Positions 8,263 to 17,346 of a DNA stretch of 64,000 nucleotides are shown here, piece after piece. Origin of the DNA: Clavibacter sp. VKM Ac-2873 (GTDB lineage: Bacteria > Actinomycetota > Actinomycetes > Actinomycetales > Microbacteriaceae); assembly GCF_015351075.1 (NCBI RefSeq), contig NZ_JADKRS010000002.1, positions 186,001-250,000 of the forward strand. Reading direction: 5' to 3'. The translations under genes were made by a program, and so were the position numbers. Below the pieces are notes generated by a model. It was given only the letters and a program-made list of their open reading frames with translations, made no database searches and was not told where the DNA came from. Every line of letters begins with the position of its first letter. The first letter of the stretch is position 1.

Positions 8263-8583
8263 TCAGTAGTGCGTCGGCAGCATGCCGGTGGCGAGCTCGC
8301 GGCGGCGGCGGGCGTGCTCGCCCGCGAAGGAGAGCAGCTCCATGTCGTGCTCGCGCATCCACGCGACCGCGGCCTCCAGCGTGACGGCCGTCGACACCCA
8401 CACCCGTCGGCCGGAGTCGTCGACCGCGTCGGCGTACACCTCGAACACGGGATCCGCGCCGGCCGCGCGCACGGTGGGCACCACGTAGCCGAGGACGGGC
8501 TGCGACGCGACCTGCACGCGCCAGGCGCCCTGATGGAAGCGGGCGTGCGGGTGGGGGACGAGGGGCTCGGGCTCGCGGATCAT
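8263..8583 (-). CDS. Conserved hypothetical protein, 106 aa
   Basis: I do not recognise the family. The chosen ATG at 8583 gives a protein starting MIREPEPLVPH; the upstream extension to 8727 is Arg/Cys/Ser-rich and does not look coded. It is soluble, with a central part GAWRVQVASQPVLGYVVPTV followed by an acidic beta-like stretch and a basic helix (EHARRRRELATGM) near the end. GC returns to the native level here, so it marks the right edge of the R-M island. It is divergent from the next gene. Confidence 0.6.
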   Translation of the reverse strand: MIREPEPLVPHPHARFHQGAWRVQVASQPVLGYVVPTVRAAGADPVFEVYADAVDDSGRRVWVSTAVTLEAAVAWMREHDMELLSFAGEHARRRRELATGMLPTHY

Positions 8584-8720
8584 CTGGCTCCAGGTGTCAG
8601 GACGGGGGCGCGAGCACCCGGCCGTGCTCGTGGACGACGATAGGCTGTGCGTCCGACACGGGGGTGGTCGGAGCACGGTCAGCGCATGATCGACGGACGC
8701 CCCTCGACACCCAGGAGCCC

Positions 8721-9443
8721 ATGTCACCGCCGATCCGCCTCCTCCACCAGACCGTCCGTCCCTTCGTGGCGGCGGGCCTGCGGGGCGGCATCCCGACCCC
8801 GCTGACCGCGACGGTGCCCACGGACGCGCCCGTCGGCGTGGTGCCGGGGCCGGATCCCGACCGCGTGCTCGCGCTCGGCGGCATCGGCGGCTCCGGCGTG
8901 GGCCTGCGCACCCACGCGGAGGGCGTGGCCGCGCGGTCGGCGCAGGCGCTCGCCGCGATCACCGGCCGCGGCGTCGAGTGGCGCACCGTCCCGCTCGCCG
9001 ACCAGCACATCACCGCGACGCAGGAGGCCGTGCGGCAGATCACCGAGCTGCACCGCTACGACGTCGTGCTCGTGATGCCCGGGGTCGCCGACGCGCTCGA
9101 GCTCGCGCGCCTCACCCCGTGGGTCCACCGCCTCGAGGACCTGCTCGACCACCTCGTGGAGCAGACCGCCGACAACTCGATCGTGCTCGTCTCGGACGTG
9201 CCGCAGGTGTCGCAGTACGTGGAGGCCGGCACGTTCGTGCGGGGCCTCTTCCGGGATCACGCGATGTACCTCTCGCAGCGCAAGGCCGAGGTGTGCGCGC
9301 GCTTCCCGCAGGTCACGTCGGTCAAGCTGCCGGACGCGGGTCCCGTCGACTTCGAGGGCGGCGAGTTCCGCTACGCCTCCATGTACCGCCGCTGGGGCGA
9401 GCACGTGGGCCGCGTGGTCGCCGACCTCCAGGCGGGGCGCTGA
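8721..9443 (+). CDS. SGNH/GDSL-hydrolase-like protein
   Basis: 240 aa from ATG 8721, preceded by AGGAG at a good distance; the longer frame from 8664 lacks this signal. GGIGGSGVG at residues 53-61 is in the place of the SGNH block I nucleophile. The pattern VVLVMPGVADALELARLTPW and a late WGEHVGRVV (possible catalytic His) are compatible with a small esterase of that fold. No signal peptide or membrane span is evident. The substrate is unknown and the family assignment is tentative. Confidence 0.65.
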   Translation: MSPPIRLLHQTVRPFVAAGLRGGIPTPLTATVPTDAPVGVVPGPDPDRVLALGGIGGSGVGLRTHAEGVAARSAQALAAITGRGVEWRTVPLADQHITATQEAVRQITELHRYDVVLVMPGVADALELARLTPWVHRLEDLLDHLVEQTADNSIVLVSDVPQVSQYVEAGTFVRGLFRDHAMYLSQRKAEVCARFPQVTSVKLPDAGPVDFEGGEFRYASMYRRWGEHVGRVVADLQAGR

Positions 9444-9483
9444 CCGGGTCCGGCCGGCCGGGCGGATCCCTCCGCTCGCGCCC

Positions 9484-10500
9484 CTAGCGCCCGCGTCGCT
9501 GGCCGCGCGGCGGGGGAGTGCGCTTGCCGCCGCCCTTCGGGGCCGGCTTCTTCGCGCCCGCGGCGCCCGGCTTGCCCGCGGCCTTGCGCGCGGTCTTCTG
9601 CGCGGCGGTCGGCTTCCGGCGGTCGCGCTCGTCGTCATCGCGGGACGAGCGGGAGCTCGCGGCGGTGCGCCCGCGGACGATGCCCACGAGCTCCTCGATG
9701 TCGGGGGAGGCGTCGCCCTCGCGCCAGGCCACGGCGATCCGCGTCTCGGGCAGGTCGTGCACCGGCACCGCGACGACGTCCTTGCGCGCGTGCAGCCGGC
9801 CGAGCGCGTGCGGCACCACCACGAAGCCGACGCCCGCGGCCACCAGCTCGACGGCCGCGGCGACGTCGTCGGGCATAGGGACGGGATCGGCGCCCGCCGT
9901 GCGCCCGGGCCATCCCGGCACCTGGTCGGCGGGCTGCAGCAGCAGGTCGTCCGCCAGCTCGGCGATCCCGACCGCGTCGGCCGTCGCGCGCGGGTGCTCC
10001 TTGGGCAGGATCGCGACCTGCACCTCGCCGTAGATCGGCACGATCGTGAGGCCGCGGCCGTCGACGGGGAGGCGGAGGAACGCGACGTCCGCGGATCCGT
10101 CGACGAGGGCCGGAGCCGCGTCGGGCTCGGCGAGCGGCACGACCCGCAGCGGCACGTCGGCCACGCGCTCGTCCCAGGCGCGGGTCCACTTGGCGACGGT
10201 GACGCCCGGGACGATGGCGACGACGAGCCCCCGCGGCGGCGCGGCGGCCTCCTCGGCCCGGCGGGCATCCTCCGCGGCGATGGCGGCGCGGGCCTGCGGC
10301 AGCCGCTCCTCGCCTGCGGGGCTGAGGCGCGTGGGGCCGTCGTCGCGCACGAACAGCTCGACGCCCCACAGCGCCTCGAGGTCGAGGATCGAGCGGCTCA
10401 CGGCGATGCGCGAGACGTTGAGGGCCTTCGCGGCGCGGGCGAAGTGCAGCTCGTCGGCGACGGCGGCGAAGTGCCGGAGGGCGGTCGGATCGGCGTCCAC
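9484..10500 (-). CDS. LysR-type transcriptional regulator with basic C-terminal tail
   Basis: 338 aa from GTG 10500, preceded by GAGGGG at 7 nt. An N-terminal winged helix (HFARAAKALNVSRIAVSRSILDLE) is followed by a periplasmic-binding-like effector domain (PRGLVVAIVPGVTVAKW onwards). After about residue 285 comes an Arg/Lys/Pro/Ala-rich, probably disordered tail of some 50 residues, resembling histone-like tails; classic LysR proteins end near 300 aa. It is divergent from the DUF5997 gene, an arrangement I recall from other actinobacteria, so it may control that neighbour. Target and inducer are unknown. Confidence 0.85.
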   Translation of the reverse strand: MDADPTALRHFAAVADELHFARAAKALNVSRIAVSRSILDLEALWGVELFVRDDGPTRLSPAGEERLPQARAAIAAEDARRAEEAAAPPRGLVVAIVPGVTVAKWTRAWDERVADVPLRVVPLAEPDAAPALVDGSADVAFLRLPVDGRGLTIVPIYGEVQVAILPKEHPRATADAVGIAELADDLLLQPADQVPGWPGRTAGADPVPMPDDVAAAVELVAAGVGFVVVPHALGRLHARKDVVAVPVHDLPETRIAVAWREGDASPDIEELVGIVRGRTAASSRSSRDDDERDRRKPTAAQKTARKAAGKPGAAGAKKPAPKGGGKRTPPPRGQRRGR

Positions 10501-10603
10501 GGGGGTCCCCTCGATGGCCCGCTCGATGGTGGCGCGCGGAGCGGCGGCGGGTCCGATCCAGGCTAGTGCAGGGCAGCCGGGGCCCCGACGGTACCCTGGG
10601 CTC

Positions 10604-11035
10604 ATGACGAGCCCCGGATCCAGCCAGACGATGAAGGCCGCGACCGCGGCGAAGAAGCTGGGCGTGCACCTGCCGGCGACCCCCGTGGAGTTCCAGGAGT
10701 CGACCCCGTCCCGGGCCGAGCTCGCCGAGATGCACGAGAACCCGCCCGAGTGGCTGGCCACCCTGCTGCGCGACGGACCCCACCCGCGCCAGGTCATCGC
10801 CGGCAAGCTCGGCATCTCCATCGCCGGCCTCGCCCGCGGCGGCGTCGACGAGGCGCTCACCACCGCCCAGATCAAGGAGCTGCTGCAGGCCCCGCCGCAG
10901 TGGCTCGTGCAGGAGCGCGCGACGCAGGCCGAGGTGCGCGAGGAGCAGATCCGCGTGAAGAACCGCGACGCCGGGCGCGCCGCGATGGCCGCCGAGCGCG
11001 AGCGCCAGGAGGGCACGGGCGGCGCGCGCCGCTGA
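10604..11035 (+). CDS. DUF5997 family protein
   Basis: 143 aa. The N-terminus MTSPGSSQTMKAATAAKKLG and the following VHLPATPVEFQES fit the actinobacterial DUF5997 family as I know it. It contains a helix-turn-helix-like middle (PRQVIAGKLGISIAGLARGG) and an Arg/Glu-rich helical C-terminus. Function is unknown; the middle suggests nucleic-acid or protein binding. It is divergent from the LysR-type gene, with about 100 bp between the starts that should hold both promoters. Confidence 0.8.
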   Translation: MTSPGSSQTMKAATAAKKLGVHLPATPVEFQESTPSRAELAEMHENPPEWLATLLRDGPHPRQVIAGKLGISIAGLARGGVDEALTTAQIKELLQAPPQWLVQERATQAEVREEQIRVKNRDAGRAAMAAERERQEGTGGARR

Positions 11036-11144
11036 GCCCCGACCCTCCCCGCCGCAGCGACCGGGCCGGCACCGACCGGCCCTGAGCGGATGATCCCGGG
11101 GATCGCGCCCCCTCGCACCAGGCCCCGCATGAGACCCTGAAGCC

Positions 11145-12614
11145 GTGACCCGCACGAACGACACGGCCCGCCGCCACGCCGCCGACGACGACGGCTCCGT
11201 CGAGCCGGATCCCACGTCCGCCCTCCGCGCGCCCCTCAGCGGATCCCGCGTCCCCGGCACGGTCGGCGTCATCGTCGTCGCCGCGCTCGTCACGGCCGTC
11301 TACGTGCTCTACTCGGCGCTCGAGTGGCGCCGCTTCACCGTGAAGTCGTGGGACCTCGGCATCTTCACGCAGCTCGCGCAGGACTACGCGCACCTCCGGG
11401 CGCCGCTCGTCTCCATCAAGGGCGACGGCTTCAACCTCATGGGCGACCACTTCCACCCGATCCTCGTGCTGCTCGGCCCGGTCTACGCCGTCTGGCCGCA
11501 CGCGTTCGCGCTGCTCGTGGTGCAGGCCGTCCTCATCGGGATCTCGGTGGTCGGGATCGGCCGCCTGGCCGGCCGGGTCGCGGGCCGGTGGGGCGCGATC
11601 GTCGTCGCGGCGGCGTACGGGCTGAGCTGGGGGATCCAGGGCGCGGTCGCGTTCCAGTTCCACGAGATCGCGTTCGCCCTGCCGCTGCTCGCCTTCGCGC
11701 TCGACGCCGTGATCGCGCGGCGCGCGCTCGCCGCCGCCGCGTGGGCCGTGCCGCTCGTGTTCGTGAAGGAGGACCTCGGCCTCACGGTCGCGGTGCTCGG
11801 CGTGATCATCGCGCTCGCGATGGACCGCCGCATCGGGGTGGCGCTCGCCGGCTGGGGCGTCGCCTGGTTCGTGCTCGCGACCACCGTGATCCTGCCGGCC
11901 TTCAACCGCGAGGCCCGCTGGGACTACGCGTCCAAGCTCGACGCCGGCGGCGCGCTCGCGGATCCCTTCGGCACCATCGCGGGCCTCTTCGTCGCGCCGA
12001 AGCTGGAGACGGTCGCCTTCCTCGTCCTCGCGGGCGCGTTCATCGCGCTCCGCTCGCCGCTGATCCTCCTCGTGGTGCCGACGCTCGCGTGGCGCTTCCT
12101 CTCGCCGACCGAGGCGTACTGGGGGCCCGGCTACCACTACGACGCCGTGCTCATGCCCATCGTGTTCGCCGCCGCGATCGACGGCATCGTGCGCGCACGG
12201 GCGGGTCGGCAGCACTGGATCGCCGTGGCGTCCCGCGCGACCGTGCCCGTGCTCGCGATCGTCGCCGTCGCCCTGTTCTTCCGCTCGCCCATGGCCGAGC
12301 TCACGAAGCCGGCCATCTGGCAGGCGGCGCCCCGGGCCGCGCAGGCGCAGGCCGCGCTCGACCAGGTGCCGGCGGGCGCGAGCGTCCTCAGCGACATCGG
12401 CCTCATGTCGTACCTCGCCGACGACCACGAGGTCTACTGGCTCGGCAACCCGGGCAACCCCGCGCCGCAGTACGTCGTCATCGACACCCTCGGCGGCGGC
12501 CTCGGCCAGGGTGCCCTCAACGCCGACCAGTACGGCGAGGCGACGCAGGCGGGCACGGTCTACGAGATCGTCTACGCCGACGCCGGGTACCAGGTGGCGC
12601 GCCGGGTCTCGTAG
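11145..12614 (+). CDS. DUF2079 polytopic membrane protein
   Basis: 489 aa. After a short hydrophilic N-terminus there is TM1, then a conserved loop SWDLGIFTQLAQDYAHLRAP and GDHFHPILVLLGPVYA. These are hallmarks of DUF2079 proteins, which resemble GT-C glycosyltransferases with acidic and His residues in the first extracellular loop. About 10 further hydrophobic segments follow. A C-terminal soluble part (SVLSDIGLMSYLADDHEVYWL) faces outside. Start is GTG 11145. It is probably involved in cell-envelope glycan assembly, but the substrate is unknown. A strong hairpin follows. Confidence 0.82.
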   Translation: MTRTNDTARRHAADDDGSVEPDPTSALRAPLSGSRVPGTVGVIVVAALVTAVYVLYSALEWRRFTVKSWDLGIFTQLAQDYAHLRAPLVSIKGDGFNLMGDHFHPILVLLGPVYAVWPHAFALLVVQAVLIGISVVGIGRLAGRVAGRWGAIVVAAAYGLSWGIQGAVAFQFHEIAFALPLLAFALDAVIARRALAAAAWAVPLVFVKEDLGLTVAVLGVIIALAMDRRIGVALAGWGVAWFVLATTVILPAFNREARWDYASKLDAGGALADPFGTIAGLFVAPKLETVAFLVLAGAFIALRSPLILLVVPTLAWRFLSPTEAYWGPGYHYDAVLMPIVFAAAIDGIVRARAGRQHWIAVASRATVPVLAIVAVALFFRSPMAELTKPAIWQAAPRAAQAQAALDQVPAGASVLSDIGLMSYLADDHEVYWLGNPGNPAPQYVVIDTLGGGLGQGALNADQYGEATQAGTVYEIVYADAGYQVARRVS

Positions 12615-12662
12615 CCGGCCCGCTCGCACGACGGCCCGCCGGATCCCGCGCCCGCCCGCACG

Positions 12663-12703
12663 CGCGGAGGCCGGGCGCTCCCCCGAGCCGCCCGGCCTCC
12701 GCG
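12663..12703. terminator. Bidirectional hairpin terminator between convergent genes
   Basis: Perfect 15-bp arms CGCGGAGGCCGGGCG (12663-12677) and its complement (12689-12703) around an 11-nt loop. It sits between the ends of the DUF2079 gene and the convergent citrate transporter gene. There is no T-tract, as is common in high-GC actinobacteria. Confidence 0.75.
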
Positions 12704-12731
12704 TGCGCGCGCTCCCGCGGAGCGCTCCCGG

Positions 12732-14195
12732 TCAGATCGGGATCACCGACGTGAGCACGCCCACGGCGAGCATCGTGAGCGACACGAGCACCGCGCGCCA
12801 CAGCACCTTGCGGTGGTGGTCGCCGAGGTTCACGTCCGTGAGCGACACGAGCAGCAGGATCGCCGGCACGAGCGGGCTCTGCAGGTGCACGGGCTGTCCC
12901 GTGATGGACGCGCGCGCCATCTCGACGGGGTCGATGCCGTAGTTCGCGGCGCTCTCCGCGAGCACCGGGAGCATGCCGTAGTAGAAGGCGTCGTTGCTCA
13001 TGAAGAAGGTCATCGGGATGCTGAGCACGCCGGTGATGACCGCGAGGCCCGGGCCGAGGGCGTCCGGGATGATCGTGACGAGCCACGCCGACATCGCCGA
13101 GACCATGCCCGTGCCGTTGAGCACGCCGATGAGGACGCCTGCCGCGAGCACCATCGAGACCACGCCGACCACGCTGGGCGCGTGCGCCGCGATGCGCTCG
13201 CCCTGGTGCTTGAGGTCGCGGAAGTTGGCGATCAGCGCGATGGCCGCGCCCACCATGAAGACGTAGGCGAGGGGCAGCTGGTCCATGATCAGCAGCGCGA
13301 GCACCACGATCGTGAGGCCCAGGTTGAACCAGATCATGCGCGGGCGCAGGGTCTCGCGGTCGGGGTCGAGCATGGTCGTGCCGAGCGTGGAGACGGCGGC
13401 CGTCTCGGCGCGGACGAGGGCCGGGGCCATGGTGATGAGGCCGCCGCGCGGGGTCGCGGGGGCGCCGCGACCGGCGCGCCACCAGCCCGAGCCGCCCGTG
13501 GATCCGCCGGAGCCGGAGCCGGAGCCGGAGCCGCTGCCGCCGGCGGCGTCGAGGCCGCCCTCGGCGCGCGCCTCGCCGAGCGCGGCCAGGCGGCTGCGCT
13601 CGCGGAGGCCCATGGTCCAGGCGAAGATCATGACGAGCGCGATGCCCACGAGGAGCGACGGGATCATCGGCACGAAGATGTCGGTCGGCGAGACCTTGAG
13701 GGCCGCCGCCGCGCGGACGGTCGGGCCGCCCCACGGGACGATGTTGAGCGTGCCGTTCGCGAGCCCGGCGGTGCAGGTGAGCACCACCGGGCTCATCCCG
13801 AGCTTGCGGTAGATGGGCAGCATGGCCGCCGTCGTGACGATGAAGGTCGTGGATCCGTCGCCGTCGAGGGAGACCGCGGCCGCGAGGATCGCCGTACCCA
13901 GCACGATCTTGGCCGGGTCGCCGCCCGCGAGGCGGAGGATGAGGCGCACGAGCGGGTCGAACAGGCCCACGTCGATCATGATGCCGAAGTAGATGATGGC
14001 GAACATCAGCAGCGCGGCCGTGGGGGCCAGGTCGCCGAGCGCCTCGATGACCATGTCGCCGATGCCGAGGCCGGCGCCCGCGAAGAGCCCGAAGATCGTG
14101 GGCACGAGGATGAGGGCGACCATGGGCGTCAGCCGCTTGGTCATGATGAGGGCCATGAAGGTGAGGACCATGGCGAAGCCCAGGAATACCAGCAC
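12732..14195 (-). CDS. CitMHS-family citrate transporter
   Basis: Imports citrate, usually as a divalent-metal complex, by proton symport across the plasma membrane. 487 aa from GTG 14195, which has AAGGAG upstream; the longer frame to 14240 is not coding-like. It has about 11-12 hydrophobic segments with conserved stretches such as DGDGSTTFIVTTAAMLP and NGTLNIVPWGGPTVRAAAAL, typical of CitM/CitH. A cytoplasmic loop around residues 222-235 is a pure Gly/Ser repeat that splits the two halves. It is divergent from a CitA/CitB-like two-component system, which is its likely regulator. Confidence 0.88.
   Translation of the reverse strand: MLVFLGFAMVLTFMALIMTKRLTPMVALILVPTIFGLFAGAGLGIGDMVIEALGDLAPTAALLMFAIIYFGIMIDVGLFDPLVRLILRLAGGDPAKIVLGTAILAAAVSLDGDGSTTFIVTTAAMLPIYRKLGMSPVVLTCTAGLANGTLNIVPWGGPTVRAAAALKVSPTDIFVPMIPSLLVGIALVMIFAWTMGLRERSRLAALGEARAEGGLDAAGGSGSGSGSGSGGSTGGSGWWRAGRGAPATPRGGLITMAPALVRAETAAVSTLGTTMLDPDRETLRPRMIWFNLGLTIVVLALLIMDQLPLAYVFMVGAAIALIANFRDLKHQGERIAAHAPSVVGVVSMVLAAGVLIGVLNGTGMVSAMSAWLVTIIPDALGPGLAVITGVLSIPMTFFMSNDAFYYGMLPVLAESAANYGIDPVEMARASITGQPVHLQSPLVPAILLLVSLTDVNLGDHHRKVLWRAVLVSLTMLAVGVLTSVIPI
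13507..13530 (+). repeat. Four tandem CCGGAG units inside the citrate transporter gene
   Basis: Four exact 6-bp units, read on the minus strand as alternating Gly and Ser codons. They encode the flexible loop between the two halves of the CitMHS transporter. Hexamer copy change would alter loop length without shifting the frame. Confidence 0.8.
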
Positions 14196-14319
14196 GCGTG
14201 ACTCCTTCGTCGGTGGGCGGGACGCCCGGCTGAACACCACACGCTAGGTCGGCGTCCGCATTCCGTCGCGCTTGTGCCGCTTGATCGCGATAGTGCACGT
14301 ATACGAGGTTCTGCGCATT

Positions 14320-16197
14320 ATGCTCACGATGGTGGATCGGGCGACGGGGCGACGACGGGCGGGGCTCGACTTCGCGCGCCGCACCCTCGTCCTCCAGCTG
14401 CTCGTCGTGCTCGTCGTGGTGGGCATCGCGACCGTCGCGTACGGCCTGCTCAGCTCCTCCGAGAACCGCGAGGAGGCGCAGGCGACGGCGCTCGCGATCG
14501 CCCGGACGGCCGCCGAGGATCCGGCGCTCCGGGCCGCCGTGACGGCCGAGACCGCGGATCCCACGGCGGCGGAGGCGGCCGACCTCGCCGACGGCCCCGT
14601 GCAGCGCACGGCCGAGTCCGTGCGGGAGCGCACCGGCGCGCTCTTCGTCGTGGTCACCGACGACCGCGGGCTGCGGCTCGCCCACCCGGATGCCTCGGAG
14701 CTCGGGCAGCGCGTGAGCACGGATCCGACGGTCGCGCTCGCGGGGCGCGAGGAGGTGACGTGGGCCACCGGCACGCTCGGGGAGTCGGCGCGGGCGAAGG
14801 TGCCGGTGCGGGCGCTGGACGCGGCGGTGTCGGAGGGCGGGTCCGCCGACGCTGACGCCCGCGTCGTCGGCGAGGTCAGCGTCGGCTTCGCCGCGGCGAC
14901 CGTGCGCGACTCCATCGGCGTCGACATCGCGGCCATCGCGGTCGTGGCCCTGCTCGCGCTCGGCGTGGGGGCGGTGGCCAGCGGGATCCTCTCCCGGCGG
15001 CTCGCGCGCCTCACCCTCGGCCTCCAGCCGTCCGAGCTCGCCGGCCTCGTGCAGGACCAGGCGGCCGTGCTCTCCGGCGTCGGCGAGGGCGTGCTCGGCC
15101 TCGGCCCCGACGGGCGGGTGACCGTCTGCAATCCGCGCGCCGCCGCGCTCCTCGGCCTCGTGGATCCGGTCGGCCGCACGCTCGCGGACCTCTGCGTCGC
15201 GCCGGTGCTGCGCGACGCGGTCGTCGCGGCGCGGGCCGGCGCGGGATCCGCGTCCGGGCCCGTCGGCGCTCCCGCCGCCGGATCCGCGTCGCTGCGCGCG
15301 GTGGTCGACGACCGGCTCCTCTTCGTCGACGTCGCCCGCGTCGACCGCGACGGGCGCGACCTCGGCACCGTGATGGTCCTCCGCGACGAGACGGACGTCG
15401 AGGCGATGAGCCGCCGCCTCACCGCCGTCACCGCGATGTCGACGGCGCTCCGGGTGCAGCGGCACGAGTTCGCGAACCGCCTCCACGTCGTGCGCGGCCT
15501 CGTCGCCACCGGCCGGGTGGAGGAGGCCGACGACTACCTCGCCGGAGTGCTCGAGCAGGGTCCCGTCGCGTTCCCGACGGTGGACGCGGGGCTCGTCGAC
15601 GAGCCCTACCTGCAGGCGTTCCTCGGCGCGAAGGCGATGGAGGCGGTGGAGCGGGGCGTGACCCTGCGGGTCGGGCCCGGCACGCTCGTGCGCGGGATCC
15701 TCGTGCGGCCCGAGGAGGTCACGACCGTCCTCGGCAACCTCGTCGACAACGCGCTGCACGCGGCCGTGCGCGGATCCCGCACCGACAGGTGGGTGGAGGT
15801 GGAGGCGCTCGACGACGGCGTCGACCTGCACCTCGCGGTCGCGGACTCGGGCGACGGGCTCGGCTCGGCGGACGCCGCGGGGATCTTCCGGCGCCGGCCC
15901 GACGACGTGGGCGGGGCCGCGGAGGCGCTCGCGGCGGCCGGGGGAGCGGATCCCGCGCACGGGCTCGGCTTCGGGCTGCCGCTCGTGCGCGACATCGCCC
16001 GGCGCGACGGCGGGGACGTGTGGGTCGCGGATCCCGGCGGCCCGCCGCCCCACGCGGAGTCCGGCGCGGTGTTCTGCGCGCGGCTCGCGGGCGTGGTCGA
16101 ACCGCCCGACGCGGATCCGGCAGAGGACGACTCGCCCGCCTCCGACGAGGAACCCCACGATCCCGCCACCCCCGACCCCGACGGAGCGCCCGCATGA
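14320..16197 (+). CDS. CitA/DcuS-type sensor histidine kinase
   Basis: Membrane sensor, 625 aa from ATG 14320 (GAGG 11 nt upstream; ATG 14329 is the alternative). Domains in order: TM1 near residues 22-45; extracytoplasmic PAS-like citrate/dicarboxylate sensor (ALFVVVTDDRGLRLAHPD); TM2 near 205-228; cytoplasmic PAS (GEGVLGLGPDGRVTVCNPRA); dimerisation/phosphoacceptor helix RHEFANRLHVVRGL with the H box; and an HATPase domain with LGNLVDNALHA, DSGDGLG and GLGFGLPLVRDI. It overlaps the response regulator by 4 nt. Divergent position next to CitMHS makes citrate or a similar acid the likely ligand. Confidence 0.9.
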   Translation: MLTMVDRATGRRRAGLDFARRTLVLQLLVVLVVVGIATVAYGLLSSSENREEAQATALAIARTAAEDPALRAAVTAETADPTAAEAADLADGPVQRTAESVRERTGALFVVVTDDRGLRLAHPDASELGQRVSTDPTVALAGREEVTWATGTLGESARAKVPVRALDAAVSEGGSADADARVVGEVSVGFAAATVRDSIGVDIAAIAVVALLALGVGAVASGILSRRLARLTLGLQPSELAGLVQDQAAVLSGVGEGVLGLGPDGRVTVCNPRAAALLGLVDPVGRTLADLCVAPVLRDAVVAARAGAGSASGPVGAPAAGSASLRAVVDDRLLFVDVARVDRDGRDLGTVMVLRDETDVEAMSRRLTAVTAMSTALRVQRHEFANRLHVVRGLVATGRVEEADDYLAGVLEQGPVAFPTVDAGLVDEPYLQAFLGAKAMEAVERGVTLRVGPGTLVRGILVRPEEVTTVLGNLVDNALHAAVRGSRTDRWVEVEALDDGVDLHLAVADSGDGLGSADAAGIFRRRPDDVGGAAEALAAAGGADPAHGLGFGLPLVRDIARRDGGDVWVADPGGPPPHAESGAVFCARLAGVVEPPDADPAEDDSPASDEEPHDPATPDPDGAPA

Positions 16198-16856
16198 CCG
16201 ACGACCTCACCGTCCTGATCGTCGACGACGACTTCCGCATCGCCCGCCTGCACGAGGGCATCGTGGAGCAGGCGCCGGGCTTCCGGGCCGTCGGCACCGC
16301 GGGCAGCGTGCGGGCGGCGCTCGCCGTGCTCGACACCTCGCGCCCCGACCTCGTGCTGCTGGACGCGTACCTGCCCGACGGCAGCGGGATCGACCTGGTG
16401 CGGCGCATCGAGCCCGACGTGATCCTCGTCACGGCCGCGGACGACCCCGCGACCGTCCGCCGGGCGCTGCGCGGCGGCGCCGTCTCCTACCTCGTGAAGC
16501 CGTTCGCGCCCGAGCTGCTCACCGCGCGCCTCGCGGCCTACGCGGCCTTCCGCGCCGGGCTCGCGAGCGACCGCCCGCTCGACCAGGCCGGCATCGACCG
16601 CGCGATCCACGCCCTGCGGCCCGGCAGGGTCTCGGCGCGCGAGCGACCCGCGACGGAGCAGGCCGTGCTCGACGCCCTGTCCGCGTCCGACCAGGAGCTG
16701 AGCGCCCCGGAGATCGCCGAGCGGGTGGGCGTCTCCCGCGCCACCGCGCAGCGCTACCTCGGCGCGCTCGCCCGCGATCGCGTGGTCGACGTGCAGCTCA
16801 ACTACGGATCCACGGGCCGCCCGGAGCACCGCTACCGGATCCTGCGGCCGCGGTAG
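16194..16856 (+). CDS. CitB/DcuR-type response regulator
   Basis: 220 aa. The receiver domain has acidic pocket DDD at 11-13, phosphoacceptor Asp57 in LVLLDAYLPDGSG, and Lys in YLVKPF. The C-terminal winged-helix part (APEIAERVGVSRATAQRYLGAL) matches DcuR/CitB-like regulators. The ATG overlaps the kinase stop, so the two are coupled. It is expected to activate the divergent citrate transporter when the kinase senses its ligand. Confidence 0.9.
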   Translation: MTDDLTVLIVDDDFRIARLHEGIVEQAPGFRAVGTAGSVRAALAVLDTSRPDLVLLDAYLPDGSGIDLVRRIEPDVILVTAADDPATVRRALRGGAVSYLVKPFAPELLTARLAAYAAFRAGLASDRPLDQAGIDRAIHALRPGRVSARERPATEQAVLDALSASDQELSAPEIAERVGVSRATAQRYLGALARDRVVDVQLNYGSTGRPEHRYRILRPR

Positions 16857-16905
16857 CCGGCCCGCTCGCGGCGCCCGGCCTCGTCGCCGCCCGTAGGCTC
16901 GATGG

Positions 16906-17253
16906 ATGTCTGCTGCCGATGCCCAGGTGATCCGCTTCCACCGGAAGCACCACGACGCGATCGTCAGCGGCGAGAAGGTCACCACCGTGCGCTTCGAGGA
17001 GGACCTGCGGGTCGGTCCGGCCACGTTCGTCTTCGACGAGCACCCCACCGCCGTCCCGCTCGCCGGTCGCGTCACCTCCGTGCGGCAGCACCTCCTGGCC
17101 GATCTCACGCCGGAGGACGCGCATCAGCCGCCGGACACGGACATGGCCCTCTTCGCCGAGCAGCTCCGCGAGAACTACTACCCGACCATGCCGGCATCGG
17201 CGGCCGTAGTGGTCGCGGAGATCGAGGTCGAGGGCGTCGCGCCCGTCGGCTGA
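16906..17253 (+). CDS. ASCH-domain protein
   Basis: 115 aa. The start VIRFHRKHHDAIVSGEKVTTVRF and the following VGPATFVFDEH and PLAGRVTSV strands fit the small ASCH fold (PUA-like beta barrel, RNA-binding or nucleoside-derivative hydrolase). The conserved Lys-x-x-Thr-x-R pattern is present as EKVTTVRF. Specific substrate unknown. A second, unrelated ASCH protein lies at 34225-34740. Confidence 0.75.
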   Translation: MSAADAQVIRFHRKHHDAIVSGEKVTTVRFEEDLRVGPATFVFDEHPTAVPLAGRVTSVRQHLLADLTPEDAHQPPDTDMALFAEQLRENYYPTMPASAAVVVAEIEVEGVAPVG

Positions 17254-17260
17254 CTCGAGT

Positions 17261-17296
17261 GCGGCCCGCGTCGATGCGCGACTGCGCTCGGGCCGC
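17261..17296. terminator. Possible terminator hairpin between convergent genes
   Basis: Arms GCGGCCCG (17261-17268) and CGGGCCGC (17289-17296) around a 20-nt GC-rich loop, between the ASCH gene and the convergent toxin gene. The loop is long, so this is a modest candidate. Confidence 0.4.
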
Positions 17297-17346
17297 CCGA
17301 GACGCCGGCGCGGATCCTGCGGCCCAGCTGACCGAGAGCGACCGCC

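Noticed and set aside
598-15615. CTGCAG avoidance as evidence of R-M specificity
   Set aside because: CTGCAG is present in native DNA (for example at 598-603), so the frequency gives no support for or against a PstI-like target.
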